DNA of 64,000 bases from Arion vulgaris. Lineage: Eukaryota > Mollusca > Gastropoda > Stylommatophora > Arionidae. The DNA lies in the NCBI GenBank assembly GCA_020796225.1, contig CM036761.1:33996928-34060927 (forward strand), given 5' to 3'. Below are positions 61,601 to 64,000 of the stretch, piece by piece. The position numbers were made by a program, and so were the translations under genes. Positions within the stretch are counted from its first letter, which is position 1; each line of letters starts with the position of its first letter. A model generated the notes under the pieces. It ran no database searches. It was not told the DNA's origin and was given only the letters and a program-made list of their open reading frames with translations.

Positions 61601-63072
61601 GCGTAACACACTGTGAAAAGTGTCGGTCTTCGCCATTGTTTGGATTTGGACAGCCTGTCAGATCTTTGCAATGTCTGCCTTACTTTTCTGGCCACATTGA
61701 GTTTACTCCGGAATAGGAACATTCTCAGCCTTTTCGAGGTCAGTGTCGGCACTTGACAATTTGCAGTTTCAACTCTGTATTCTCCCTGACCCCGGGAAAC
61801 ACTAGACTGGAACTACGCACAAATAATGTAGAGGGTCGTTTCATTAGGCGCTATGAGCGCAACTAAGATTTTGCGCTTGCCAATCATCAATCGCCCTGAT
61901 TTATTTCGGGAATGTTAGTTGTAAGAACAACATTACCGTGCCCGGTTGTTTCAGGTAAGGCAGTTTCGTTAGGCGCTAAAACGCAACTTTAGGATTTGCG
62001 CTTGGTCAACTTTACCCAATAGATATATCTGCACTTGGCCTCTTGTACGGAGTTAGCTGCAATCTTACCTTGTGTCGCACGTAACATTGCATTTTTTCCG
62101 ACGATCCTTACCGAGAGCTGGCAAAGGCGTTGCCACCATTTCCTTGAGGGGATGTGAATATGTGTCTTCTGGCGTCTCATACCTTGTCAGTTTTTACAAT
62201 TCGTTTTAATTTATTTCGCTTCTCCCGTCGGCCGGGAGAGACGTGCAGAGACAGTCATTTGGGAATTCTTCTCGTCTATCTTGCGAGTAGATCTCGTGTA
62301 GCGCAACTGCTCTTGCATCACTACTTATACCAGAGTAGCTCTTCTTCGATCCCTACCCGCTTAGCCAGACAGGATCCTATGTCTGTTTCCATAGTTACCA
62401 CGTGGAGGTGGGGTAGGATTTTGATTAGTGCCAGCTCTCGGATCCTTTTGCACCGTTGTCCCTAGAATTGAGCCTTTGACCCCCCTGGCCAGATGTCCCC
62501 CTTCTATAACCGTTATGCTCAAATCACCAGTTACATCCTGAAACAATTGTCCCCGCCGTCTTCTTATTCGCTACTTTCCATAACGGTCTTCTTCATCCAT
62601 TCGTGACTTTTTATGTGTCCAAAATATTTCAATTTTCTCATTTTATTTGTAGTGTCAGCCGGCTTCTTTAGTTGTGATTTCTTTTTGGCTAGATCTATTT
62701 GTCCATGATTTACGGACTCTATCATTTCTTTCTGGCTATACATGTCTAACCTGGATCATGTATGTCCCACCTGTGGTAGGGGATGGTGTTTAGGATTGGA
62801 CTCTACAGTCACCTCCGCACACACCAGAGAGGTGCAGCAGCACACGTCTGAGACTGTTGTCATCATCGCTTGTGATGGACGGCTATTATTATTATTATTA
62901 TTACTAGCACTATCATTACCATTAATACAGAGTCATATTAATGAATCATGCTACTCACTCTTATCATCAGTAATGAGTTACCCTCGCTATTATGTTTCAG
63001 AAACTTGGCAGAAAATCAAATCAACGAGATTCATCCTAACGCCTTTTTATCACTCAAGTCACTTAAAGATTT
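22643..63072 (+). CDS. LGR4/5/6-like: Partial type-B LGR (LGR4/5/6 or rickets-like) receptor gene, LRR ectodomain, 12 exons
   Basis: Twelve exons on one strand encode 16 consecutive LRRs of 22-24 residues. All splice junctions are phase 2, with a Leu (once a Phe) codon split across each intron. Order and motifs follow vertebrate LGR4/5/6: LDLSMN first, then the paired repeats with LWLDDN, a 23-residue repeat, FPDLAGTMNL, Cys in two adjacent repeats (PKEVC, MSQC), and LNLAENQI...IHPNAF last. Members of this family are plasma-membrane GPCRs whose LRR ectodomain binds R-spondins (vertebrates) or bursicon (insect rickets). Introns are 9763, 1173, 1372, 2168, 3062, 2812, 3797, 792, 2088, 2132 and 10130 bp. 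Exons for signal peptide, LRRNT, hinge and transmembrane domain are not seen. One exon is frameshifted. A type-C (relaxin/GRL101) receptor is less likely because the 23-residue repeat and FPDL-GT motif are present. Confidence 0.88.
22960..23200 (+). mobile_element. LINE-b fragment, decayed
   Basis: WSIEITEVVKDTMYTRARSR (compare TSEITEATKDTIYE at 12751-13089), followed by a terminus with cctgacgttatgagacaaaa. Confidence 0.6.
23345..23915 (+). mobile_element. LINE reverse transcriptase fragment
   Basis: Plus-strand frame: GREIHEPRYADDTVLLSTSQ (catalytic YADD), FINGEKIENVNSFEYLGSLL, KEIKRRTNMALQKLSN, then in another frame TYGCEAWTFNK and RVLRISWTEKRTNRS. Palm and thumb of a non-LTR RT with one frameshift near 23700. 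Confidence 0.85.
24235..24475. repeat. 49-bp minisatellite, 5 copies
   Basis: Unit contains cgatatttactcgtccaagt and catcagtcttacatacgcgg, period 49 (24243 to 24292). Copies are over 95% alike by eye. Confidence 0.93.
24520..24890 (-). mobile_element. SINE-1 copy, diverged
   Basis: Minus-strand: ctgattgatttt tail, aataaccacgtgtgctcata, tcgacttcgaactgcc, ttttatcgtatgtctccg. Same order as 7815-8262. Confidence 0.6.
25098..25695 (-). mobile_element. SINE-A fragments interrupted by a hAT-like element
   Basis: Two partial cap ends (acctcttacgatatacctt; cctcttacagcagac...ctattctttgcttcccttta), the second continuing after the insert as tcacggtaacacac. Confidence 0.6.
25274..25670. mobile_element. 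hAT-like non-autonomous element, 397 bp
   Basis: Perfect 8-bp duplication ctttagag at 25266-25273 and 25671-25678. The ends are a loose inverted repeat: CATAGATTCCCAAACTTTTT versus (reversed) CAACGTTTTCCAAAGTGGGC. No coding capacity. Confidence 0.75.
25805..26395 (+). mobile_element. LINE-d RT C-terminal fragment
   Basis: Plus-strand frames: GGTDRDVKIRIQKARELSLH, LNIRIF-like block, LRWIGHTLRKPEEY, then GRPRNTWRRDLEA and ARDRKTWHELVEGLCPN. It ends in gagagagaga. Several frame breaks. Confidence 0.82.
26698..26865 (+). mobile_element. hAT-like MITE-1 copy in a TA tract
   Basis: 168 bp, ends CAGTGGCGGCTCGT and ACGAGCCGCCACTG. Flanks are atatatat on both sides, compatible with an 8-bp duplication but not decisive. 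Confidence 0.85.
26866..26920. repeat. (AT)n microsatellite
   Basis: atatatat with cat interruptions. The shorter arm lies at 26686-26697, on the other side of the MITE. Confidence 0.9.
27660..27812. repeat. 49-bp minisatellite, 3 copies
   Basis: Unit contains gctataaattccgacttagt and ggcgactaatagagtcaaag, period 49 (27667, 27716). It abuts the 5' end of a SINE-A. Confidence 0.9.
27811..28080 (+). mobile_element. SINE-A copy
   Basis: Plus orientation: cccatgtggtgccggggccc, core caaggcatgtcgaaagaggc, end aatatggagcgtttgagga plus AAG-rich tail. A SINE-3 copy starts at once after the tail. Confidence 0.8.
28083..28320 (+). mobile_element. SINE-3 copy
   Basis: tRNA-like head gtagtgtagttgttagtgaa, B box GGTTCAATTCC, body ctcatgtcaacccagcctca, catcgtgtgccgacggtcaa. 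Confidence 0.82.
28742..28992 (-). mobile_element. SINE-5 copy with target duplication
   Basis: Flanked by gcatgctacata (28730-28741 and 28993-29004). Minus-strand head has B box GAGTTCGAATC. Body has cagtagtttgccattgcttt. Confidence 0.87.
29005..29930. other. Unassigned stretch
   Basis: No exon, LINE or SINE recognised. A few ORFs below 65 codons carry no motif. Confidence 0.5.
29935..30015 (-). mobile_element. LINE-d 3' terminal scrap
   Basis: agccccggtctgggcatagg and ccctcaaccaact are the reverse of the 26360-26385 terminus. Confidence 0.6.
30075..30165 (-). mobile_element. SINE-A fragment
   Basis: cacttatgacatgccttgta, ggtcgcaacgtctctagtct, cgaaacacacggg: cap end only. Confidence 0.65.
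30212..30893 (+). mobile_element. 682-bp TIR element (TIR-682), copy 1
   Basis: Ends are inverted repeats GTTCGTTCCAAAATTCGTGA and its complement (tcacgaattttggaacgaac), flanked by TA (30210-30211, 30894-30895). A TA duplication points to Tc1/mariner-type or related mobilisation. There is no transposase ORF. An inverted copy of almost equal length lies at 46383-47063. Confidence 0.85.
31020..31145 (-). mobile_element. LINE-g 3' end fragment
   Basis: Minus-strand: ctcttttgacacatattgct, tccacaaaagattttcattg, the same block as 10630-10700. Confidence 0.6.
31395..31775 (+). mobile_element. LINE-a 3' end, best copy
   Basis: Plus-strand frame: EMCCLRKVTNNTRKDRITNI, CLNYIEKQRMKWFGHLIRMH, TVYRVFYNRTSERRQ, then a terminus cgacactgggcaacaacccg. 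The tail after the RT domain is in one frame to 31646. Confidence 0.85.
31776..32190. other. Unassigned stretch
   Basis: Nothing identified, apart from a short repeat of aattactata / ggtcaactatacat at 32085-32190. Confidence 0.45.
32191..32434 (-). mobile_element. SINE-5 copy with target duplication
   Basis: 12-bp duplication atacataaatta (32179-32190, 32435-32446). Head on minus strand carries GTCTGTGGCCTAGGGG and B box GAGTTCGAATC. It sits 43 bp before exon B. Confidence 0.9.
32478..32549 (+). CDS. LGR4/5/6-like: LGR-like exon B: one LRR
   Basis: A 72-bp phase 2-2 exon, acceptor ttttttgcag, donor GTATGT. The repeat starts L-L-C-V-G-N-N-L and continues TELPNQLFKHNKFLQL. Cys occupies the third position, where Leu is usual. 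It lies 43 bp downstream of a SINE-5 insertion, so its polypyrimidine tract is close to repeat DNA. Confidence 0.88.
33085..33290 (+). mobile_element. LINE-e 3' end fragment
   Basis: gaagattgttctggacggcc, gaactgctgtcgtgacatcg, gacaagctttatgatgatgg: the terminus seen at 15320-15400, here leading into a GATGGT tract. Confidence 0.65.
33290..33610. repeat. ATG/GATGGT-rich degenerate microsatellite
   Basis: gatgatggtaatgatggtg-type triplet array of 320 bp. The resulting Met/Val ORF is meaningless. Confidence 0.92.
33723..33794 (+). CDS. LGR4/5/6-like: LGR-like exon C: one LRR
   Basis: A 72-bp phase 2-2 exon, acceptor ggtactttacag, donor GTAAGT. It encodes LNFQGNFFTKVPPHTFQNIR followed by HLLEL. 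Phe replaces Leu at the third position and both hydrophobic core positions are kept. A 30-bp minisatellite starts about 125 bp downstream in the following intron. Confidence 0.88.
33918..34190. repeat. 30-bp minisatellite, 9 copies
   Basis: aagacattagctttaccgat then atataaattc, period 30. Outer copies differ (gccggtgtaaa). Confidence 0.94.
34265..34512 (+). mobile_element. SINE-1 fragments, rearranged
   Basis: The 3' part comes first (acacatggttaatcaccgaa ... atcaatcaatca), followed by the middle part (aagaaccattggcagttcaa, gagacgagcaggatgg). Confidence 0.6.
34515..35036. repeat. 45-bp minisatellite, 11 copies
   Basis: Unit contains gactataaccggttcggctc and actagttgccagtgtata, period 45 (34861 to 34906). 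It ends about 130 bp before exon D. Confidence 0.94.
35167..35310 (+). CDS. LGR4/5/6-like: LGR-like exon D: two LRRs
   Basis: A 144-bp phase 2-2 exon, acceptor ctcattgtcacag, donor GTAAGT. The first repeat begins LHLDANLISAIPDEAFVGL and the second LWLDDNKIEHIPVLAFKEL. DAN-I---P followed by LWLDDN...IP--AF matches consecutive repeats of vertebrate LGR4/5/6 and is the strongest single match to that family. The donor is immediately followed by a 30-bp tandem array that repeats the donor sequence. Confidence 0.93.
35311..36085. repeat. 30-bp minisatellite seeded at the exon D splice donor, about 25 copies
   Basis: Begins at the first intron base. Each unit carries gtaagcttctctttgtag then ttactggttg, so GTAAG plus a short pyrimidine run with TAG recurs every 30 bp. 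Confidence 0.95.
36118..36995 (+). mobile_element. LINE-a reverse transcriptase fragment
   Basis: Plus-strand frames: FISTGVRQGCVLSLLLF (RT motif), then after a break MKINNTKTEIINIGIKHHKL, QVQEFKYLGSIFTEDGRLDR, CYYCQAWTMSKTQPQI, EMRCLRKVTNSTRKD. 177 codons are open at 36467-37000. The catalytic DD region at about 36360-36420 is degraded. Confidence 0.87.
36975..37375. repeat. 31-32-bp minisatellite, about 12 copies, from LINE-a coding end
   Basis: Unit: gcagtaaacagttcaagaac then taacaaaatta. The first copy is the LINE coding sequence itself (NPVNSSGTNKI at 36958-36990). Confidence 0.9.
37479..37550 (+). CDS. LGR4/5/6-like: LGR-like exon E: one LRR
   Basis: A 72-bp phase 2-2 exon, acceptor ctgtttccaag, donor GTGAGT. 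It encodes LTLIKNQLIDIPDFAFRNNT then RLIQL. IPDFAF parallels the IPDYAF repeat that follows LWLDDN in LGR5-type receptors. A (CT)n tract lies about 85 bp downstream. Confidence 0.88.
37633..37686. repeat. (CT)n microsatellite
   Basis: ctctctct with one interruption, 85 bp after exon E. Confidence 0.95.
38360..39010 (+). mobile_element. RNase H-type LINE C terminus split by element X
   Basis: Plus-strand: NEHCRFNRHLHRLGISQAAL, CQCQ, interrupted at 38498-38844, resuming with acatgtccagaagattgtcc and SSIWQHPVDLK-like sequence. The Cys/His layout matches the tail that follows RNase H in LINEs. Confidence 0.7.
38498..38844. mobile_element. Element X (347 bp), hAT-like, copy 1
   Basis: 8-bp duplication gatcaggc (38490-38497, 38845-38852). 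Starts CAGAGCCAACTATAAA and ends GAGCCTGGCTG(T). A second copy is at 49871-50227. No ORF of note. Confidence 0.75.
39394..39560 (+). mobile_element. hAT-like MITE-1 copy
   Basis: 167 bp, TIRs CAGTGGCGGCTCGT / ACGAGCCGCCACTG, perfect 8-bp duplication cttctatt (39386-39393, 39561-39568). Confidence 0.95.
39677..39840 (+). mobile_element. hAT-like MITE-1 copy
   Basis: 164 bp, 8-bp duplication gccaattc / gtcaattc with one mismatch (39669-39676, 39841-39848). Right TIR has one change (gaaccgccactg). Confidence 0.9.
40140..40455. repeat. GTTACT-type degenerate hexamer array
   Basis: actgttactgttactaaaac, gccactgttact and so on. Long ORFs on both strands here are by-products. Confidence 0.9.
40613..40684 (+). 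CDS. LGR4/5/6-like: LGR-like exon F: one LRR
   Basis: A 72-bp phase 2-2 exon, acceptor atgaaatctttcag, donor GTACGT. It encodes LRLADNQIQEIADEAFNGLT then KLKYL. Ala replaces the consensus Pro after EI. It lies between a GTTACT-type repeat tract upstream and an AGTT-rich tract downstream. Confidence 0.88.
40785..41040. repeat. AGTT/TTAC-rich simple repeat
   Basis: ttagttagttacttagttag degenerate tetramers. Confidence 0.9.
41038..41310. repeat. LINE-e 3' tail followed by a 46-bp minisatellite, 5 copies
   Basis: caggactgctgtcatagaag and gggacaagctactacatgat are the LINE-e terminus. Then tagtcaatacatagacattg units with period 46 (41101, 41147, 41193, 41239, 41285). Confidence 0.88.
41311..42733. 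mobile_element. Palindromic mariner: two 3' halves head to head
   Basis: Flanking TA at 41309-41310 and 42734-42735. The left arm (41311 to about 42125, minus strand) encodes mariner transposase from KKVCLMWVPRQL through EDESWVHHYQPESKR (first catalytic Asp), LLLHDNARPHTA (second) and YSPDLALNDFH (third) to the 3' TIR. The right arm (about 42126-42733, plus strand) repeats the part from FKVTPSAGKVMLTVF to the same 3' TIR. Both ends are therefore the 3' terminus cgagggaagtcaat. The 5' third of the gene is missing and frames are broken, so no active transposase is encoded. Confidence 0.9.
42736..43188. other. Mostly unassigned, tRNA-like fragments
   Basis: cacgagattcgaaccataaa (42770-42789) is a reverse B-box context and ttgtggttcaaatcctgtg (42912-42930) a forward one. 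They may be SINE heads. The rest is unknown. Confidence 0.4.
43189..43330 (-). mobile_element. LINE-h 3' end, short copy
   Basis: Same as 43667-43806: ttcctttcgtgccaaaggcg, gatctccatgtgatacggtt. Minus-strand reading IQDLQLLAKNRITWRSK. Confidence 0.75.
43497..43565 (+). CDS. LGR4/5/6-like: LGR-like exon G: one 23-residue LRR
   Basis: A 69-bp phase 2-2 exon, acceptor tttaaattgcag, donor GTAAGT. It encodes LQLQNNRISTMPSAFSNLLS then LDEL, 23 residues instead of 24. LGR4/5/6 proteins also have a 23-residue repeat at this position (the repeat with an EFP core), so the short length supports orthology and is not an error. Two fragments of the same LINE (LINE-h) flank it on both sides in direct orientation. 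Confidence 0.88.
43667..43945 (-). mobile_element. LINE-h 3' end, longer copy
   Basis: Minus-strand reading: WERKRGRPKTTLRRTI, ESKLLGCKTIQDLQLLAKNR, ITWRSKTSALCAAFGTKGTN. Typical terminal tail of a LINE ORF. Confidence 0.8.
43997..44201 (+). mobile_element. SINE-4 copy with target duplication
   Basis: 11-bp duplication aatggaacgtg (43986-43996, 44202-44212). tRNA-like head: A box TAGCGGGTTGG, B box GGTTCAACTCC. Ends in an A run. Confidence 0.9.
44277..44985 (+). mobile_element. SINE-1 copy with nested SINE-2
   Basis: Head ATCTCTGTGGCGTAGAGGC with B box GGTTCGCTCC, body gagatccctgatctcagtg, gacgataaaacgtaggtccc, ttggcagtacacaatcgaga, tail ccaattaatcaatcaatcaa. Interrupted at 44668-44932. Confidence 0.87.
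44668..44932 (-). mobile_element. SINE-2 nested in SINE-1
   Basis: 7-bp duplication atggtta (44661-44667, 44933-44939). Minus-strand head GTCTGTGGCTAAATGG, B box GGTTCGAATCC, tail with caatgaagtcaatccttcga. Confidence 0.9.
44990..45370. other. Unassigned stretch
   Basis: No motif recognised. Confidence 0.45.
45370..45725 (-). mobile_element. LINE-a 3' end
   Basis: Reverse of the 31395-31775 block. Minus-strand reading KKNEVVRPLNKNAVQPHYIQ (shifted frame), with the terminus gttactggattgttgtccag on plus. Confidence 0.82.
45773..46030 (+). mobile_element. SINE-2 copy
   Basis: Head GTCTCAATGGCTAAGTGG, B box GGGTTCGAGTCC, body ggattgttgctggagctagg, tail ggaatgaagtcaattcttcg. Full length, about 255 bp. 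Confidence 0.88.
46165..46375 (+). mobile_element. Two LINE scraps
   Basis: 46165-46300 resembles 19990-20096 (ctaacttcatgacatgat, ggagattcatgatcgtct). 46314-46375 reads like a QRMKWFGHL-type block (aaatggctcggtcaccttaa) that resumes after the TIR element. Confidence 0.6.
46383..47063 (-). mobile_element. TIR-682 element, copy 2 (inverted)
   Basis: 681 bp, ends gttcgttccacaatttgtga and tcacgaattttggggaacaa. The interior is the reverse of copy 1 (for example caggtaacttggttg versus caaccaagctacct). Inserted into a LINE. Confidence 0.85.
47064..47255 (+). mobile_element. LINE 3' tail beyond TIR-682
   Basis: GRPRTRWIDNITDILRHQRL then TTTETTHLLQDRKLKLPTSL. The WIDNI motif is also at 16760-16800. 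Confidence 0.72.
47363..47507 (+). CDS. LGR4/5/6-like: LGR-like exon H: two LRRs, 1-bp frameshift
   Basis: Acceptor caaaactacag, donor GTAAGT, 145 bp. The first repeat reads LNLEGNRLTEIPDNSFKQ. As given, the frame then runs into TGA at 47469-47471. In the next frame the second repeat is intact: LSLGNNPIASVRDASFTNLP then SLQEL, ending in phase 2 at the donor. So exactly one extra base lies between about 47410 and 47435. The A7 run at 47413-47419 or the TTT at 47433-47435 are the likely places. DNPI-type wording matches the LGR5 repeat just before FPDLTGT. This is either an assembly error or a null allele. Confidence 0.85.
47700..48215 (+). mobile_element. RNase H-type LINE fragment
   Basis: Plus-strand frame: IFVPVLSGVRGNERADRLVS (the RNase H GNE-ADRL motif), then LRESFRTDDFQSCESHSLTK, RLINQHQTGV, and finally IWTCPECYDDSSHATDN then stop. 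This copy gives the motif order for the fragments at 760 and 6925. Confidence 0.85.
48300..48440 (+). CDS. LGR4/5/6-like: LGR-like exon I: two LRRs with FPDLAGT
   Basis: A 141-bp phase 2-2 exon, acceptor ccttctttcag, donor GTAAGT. The first repeat is 23 residues and contains TKFPDLAGTMNL. The second reads LQLDRANIKSIPKEVCSNLK then KLKTL. FPDLTGT-NLE with a following VC--L is a signature of the LGR4/5/6 ectodomain, and the Cys is expected to pair with the Cys of the next exon (inference from the family). Confidence 0.92.
48441..48955. other. Intron, unassigned
   Basis: No repeat family or exon seen between exon I and the LINE at 48955. Confidence 0.45.
48955..49295 (+). mobile_element. LINE RT C-terminal fragment
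   Basis: EVVQDFLYLRSTISQDGDY, KASQTFTILNKIGKTKGLNL, then ECWKMT-like ending. A TA run interrupts it at 49150. Confidence 0.75.
49690..50345 (+). mobile_element. LINE-g fragment split by element X
   Basis: GRPKKTWKES ends at 49855. After the insert come ETICRKAAERQQWKSFVEAL and CVKRDTKRIKID (50235-50338). Confidence 0.75.
49871..50227. mobile_element. Element X, copy 2
   Basis: 357 bp, starts CAGAGCCAACTATAAA, ends GAGCCTGGCTGTG. Flanks gacctgac / ggcctgac (49863-49870, 50228-50235) fit an 8-bp duplication with one mismatch. Highly similar to 38498-38844. Confidence 0.75.
50529..50594 (+). CDS. LGR4/5/6-like: LGR-like exon J: one 22-residue LRR with conserved Cys
   Basis: A 66-bp phase 2-2 exon, acceptor ttctaatgtttag, donor GTGAGT. 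The codon split over the junction gives Phe: FDVHSNKIGIIPEMSQCKYL then TIL. The short repeat with SQC aligns with the LGR5 repeat containing SVCQKL. The last 18 coding bases are the first copy of a 19-bp tandem repeat that continues through the donor into the intron. Confidence 0.87.
50577..50720. repeat. 19-bp tandem repeat crossing the exon J donor
   Basis: Seven units with period 19 from 50577. The first is coding, the second starts with the used donor (GTGAGT at 50595), the third and fourth carry GTAAGT at 50614 and 50633. Later units decay. Confidence 0.88.
50944..51195 (-). mobile_element. SINE-B copy
   Basis: CTT tail, gcgttcgttctttacgatca, ctcttacgacatgcgtggta, aatttgggccccggtaacca. 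Confidence 0.77.
51196..51650. other. Unassigned stretch
   Basis: No motif recognised. Confidence 0.45.
51650..52090 (-). mobile_element. SINE-2 copy split by SINE-3
   Basis: Tail ttgcaccaggttttcccata, then caaatattgcccaaagcacg. It resumes at 52038 (gctcaagcaacaattctaga). Confidence 0.78.
51746..52025 (+). mobile_element. SINE-3 nested, with 12-bp duplication
   Basis: acgaatttcgtt at 51734-51745 and 52026-52037. Head GCTGTAGCGTAGTTGTTAG, B box GGTTCACTCC, tail atgaaagggttcctttac plus T run. Best-preserved SINE-3. Confidence 0.93.
52090..52325 (+). mobile_element. SINE-2 copy, head-to-head with the previous
   Basis: aagacacttgcttgtcttgc, ggttagaatctgg (decayed B box), tttgtgcaatactctcggca, caataaagtccatctttcg. 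Confidence 0.78.
52390..52632 (-). mobile_element. SINE-A copy
   Basis: cgctctatatcgatcacttg to gaccccgaataacacgag. About 95 bp before exon K. Confidence 0.77.
52727..52870 (+). CDS. LGR4/5/6-like: LGR-like exon K: two LRRs
   Basis: A 144-bp phase 2-2 exon, acceptor aatttatcacag, donor GTAAGT. The repeats begin LNMANNELTSVEGQLFNGM and LTLSINYIHTIPENAFTGL. Compared with vertebrate LGR5 (one repeat between the Cys repeat and the LNLAWNK repeat) this gene has two here, so one extra LRR. The following intron contains the 6.5-kb satellite. Confidence 0.9.
53117..59650. repeat. 6.5-kb satellite of 19-bp units, about 340 copies
   Basis: Two main unit types alternate irregularly: agattttacactgttaaat and agatttgtcactatgaaat, both 19 bp, with rarer 18-bp units (agatttagactgttaaat). 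Higher-order duplications are visible: ttatacactgtcaaat at 53291 and 53481 recurs at 54258 and 54448 (offset 967), and 56798 recurs at 58048 (offset 1250). Lies wholly within the intron between exons K and L. Confidence 0.97.
59651..59985. other. Intron, GA-rich tract
   Basis: gagagggagagggagataga at about 59786-59805, plus G runs to 59823. Otherwise unassigned. Confidence 0.6.
59990..60590 (-). mobile_element. LINE C terminus after RNase H
   Basis: Minus-strand frame 60307-60588: SEQVAILRLRTGHNKLRAHM, KIGTTSLCPSKKADMTTEHV, LQDCQLIAGIRKETWP. The RLRTGH...C...EH-L--C layout is the usual zinc-knuckle-like tail of LINE ORF2 proteins with RNase H. Confidence 0.85.
60905..61095 (-). mobile_element. 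SINE-C copy
   Basis: tcgttctttacggccatttt, gttatgcgcctatggtgact, ttactagggtagcttgccct, as at 15488-15690. Confidence 0.6.
61095..62540 (-). mobile_element. Unidentified repeat element, no known domain
   Basis: A second partial copy lies at 15690-15885. Minus-strand frames contain WWQRLCQLSVRIVGKNAML, EMFLFRSK-like, and three related segments around 61180-61230, 61270-61340 and 61436-61510 with the DNA motif tctacgcca(a/g)aga on plus (ALWRRSKPKYAV / ALWRRYKPKIYA in one frame). Frames are short. Dispersed status is seen, identity is unknown. Confidence 0.5.
62540..62740 (-). mobile_element. LINE-e-like fragment
   Basis: Plus-strand text cgtgactttttatgtgtcca then aaatatttcaattttctcat is the reverse of the KIKYFGHIK block found at 15150 and 18690. 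Confidence 0.6.
62745..62910 (+). mobile_element. LINE terminal zinc-finger-like scrap plus (TTA)n
   Basis: Frame reads DHVCPTCGRGWCLGLDS then SAHTRE, like the CxxC...H element that ends some LINE ORFs. A (tta)n tract follows at 62888-62905. Confidence 0.55.
63001..63072 (+). CDS. LGR4/5/6-like: LGR-like exon L: one LRR
   Basis: A 72-bp phase 2-2 exon, acceptor tattatgtttcag, donor GTAAGT. It encodes LNLAENQINEIHPNAFLSLK then SLKDL. LNLAxNxI--IHPNAF is nearly word for word the last-but-few LRR of LGR5, so the remaining LRRs, the hinge and the seven-helix domain should lie beyond the window. It is separated from exon K by 10,130 bp. Confidence 0.92.
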
Positions 63073-63535
63073 GTAAGTTTGTTGTAGTTAAACTTTCCCT
63101 GGTGTACTTCCAAGTTCTATTTCTGATCTAAACCTTTCTAGTGTAGCTATCAACATTTCCATGCCACCTATAAATTGTTCTATTGTTGTTCTAATCTCTT
63201 CCATTTATGTTCTTAACTTTTCAATTCCAGCTCAGAAACTTCTGAACGTAGATTTGACATATTCCATTTCTGCTTTCTTCTTGCAGGTCTGGCTTTCCTT
63301 CCTGTTCTTAAGCTTCTTCTTTAGCTCTGAACTTTGAATCCTTCTATTTCTGCTGTTGTCCTCTTAATCTTTCTATTGATGGTTTGTTTTGCAATTTGTT
63401 CCTTTTAATCCGAATACTTTAGTTACAAATTTTTATATTATTATTCCTGTTCTTAACCGTTTTTTAAATATATTTTTATTTTTTAAATTGTGTTACCCTA
63501 CCGTAGTAGTTGCATCCGTTCTGTATAATCCTCAT
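63073..63535. other. Intron after exon L, unassigned
   Basis: T-rich, no exon or repeat recognised. Confidence 0.45.
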
Positions 63536-64000
63536 AAACAAACTAAACTTCCATGTCAATGGCACTACAGTCAACCAAGTGCAAGAATTCAAACACTTAG
63601 GAAGCATATTCACAAAAGATGAAAGATAGAAAGGAGGCTAGAGTGAGAAAAAGCAAATGATGTTAAGTCTATAAAAAAAAAATAGCCAACCAGCTAGCCA
63701 CATTGTTAAAACACTGAAACATCTCACTGATAGCTAAACAACAGACGATCAACAGCATTTTCATGTCTACTTTGTGTTACCAGAGCCAAACATGAACAAT
63801 GAGCAAAGCACAGTTGCAAAAAAAAAAACTACATGTGAAATGCGATGCCTACGAAAAGTTATTAACAACACCGGAAAAAACAAGATTCACCAACATCAGC
63901 ATAAGAAAGAAAGTTGGGACAGAATATTGCTTGAATTACATTGATAAACAAAGAATGAAGTGGTTCGGCCACTTAATAAGAATGCAACCAAAATCCACTG
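63536..64000 (+). mobile_element. LINE-a fragment cut by window end
   Basis: ttccatgtcaatggcactac, caaccaagtgcaagaattca, cttaggaagcatattcacaa (compare 36530-36600), then MRCLRKVI, MKWFGHLIRMQP. Several frame breaks. Confidence 0.83.

Noticed and set aside
22643..63072. Type-C LGR (relaxin receptor or GRL101-like) identity
   Set aside because: No LDLa module in view, and the 23-residue repeat, FPDLAGT and Cys-pair pattern fit type B better. It cannot be fully excluded without the rest of the gene.

Overview
The window is eukaryotic. It holds a multi-exon gene with GT-AG introns, AT-rich introns and heavy repeat content. The mixture of tRNA-headed SINEs, SINE-like elements with a conserved GCATGTCGTAAGAGG core, many 3'-truncated non-LTR retrotransposons, hAT-like MITEs and a mariner suggests an invertebrate. 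A mollusc, most likely a gastropod, is my best guess, but that is inference and not proven by any host marker.

The one host gene I can support is on the + strand. Twelve exons (22643-22714, 32478-32549, 33723-33794, 35167-35310, 37479-37550, 40613-40684, 43497-43565, 47363-47507, 48300-48440, 50529-50594, 52727-52870, 63001-63072) encode 16 consecutive leucine-rich repeats. Every intron has phase 2 and each exon carries one or two whole repeats. The order and wording of the repeats match the ectodomain of type-B LGR receptors: LGR4/5/6 of vertebrates, and the rickets/LGR2 bursicon receptor of arthropods. Landmarks are LWLDDN, a 23-residue repeat in the expected place, FPDLAGT, two conserved Cys in adjacent repeats, and LNLAENQI with IHPNAF. 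The 5' end (signal peptide, LRRNT) and the 3' end (hinge, seven-helix domain) are not visible. The exon at 47363 carries a 1-bp frameshift.

Layout: 1-22.6 kb holds no host exon that I can recognise. It is a mosaic of LINE 3' ends, SINEs, hAT-like elements and minisatellites (49, 41, 26, 24 and 36 bp units). From 22.6 to 52.9 kb is the exon-bearing part, whose introns are filled with nested SINEs, MITEs, a 682-bp TIR element in two inverted copies, a 1.42-kb palindromic mariner, and arrays. Two arrays have grown from the 5' splice sites of exons 4 and 10. From 53.1 to 59.65 kb is one 6.5-kb satellite of 19-bp units inside an intron. From 59.7 to 64 kb come more LINE debris, an unidentified minus-strand repeat element, exon 12 and a LINE cut by the window end.

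A recurring theme is tandem arrays that appear to start inside transposon copies (SINE-2, RNase H LINE, LINE-a, LINE-d) or at splice donors. All coordinates were read by eye. Family labels such as SINE-1 or LINE-a are local names used only in this report.
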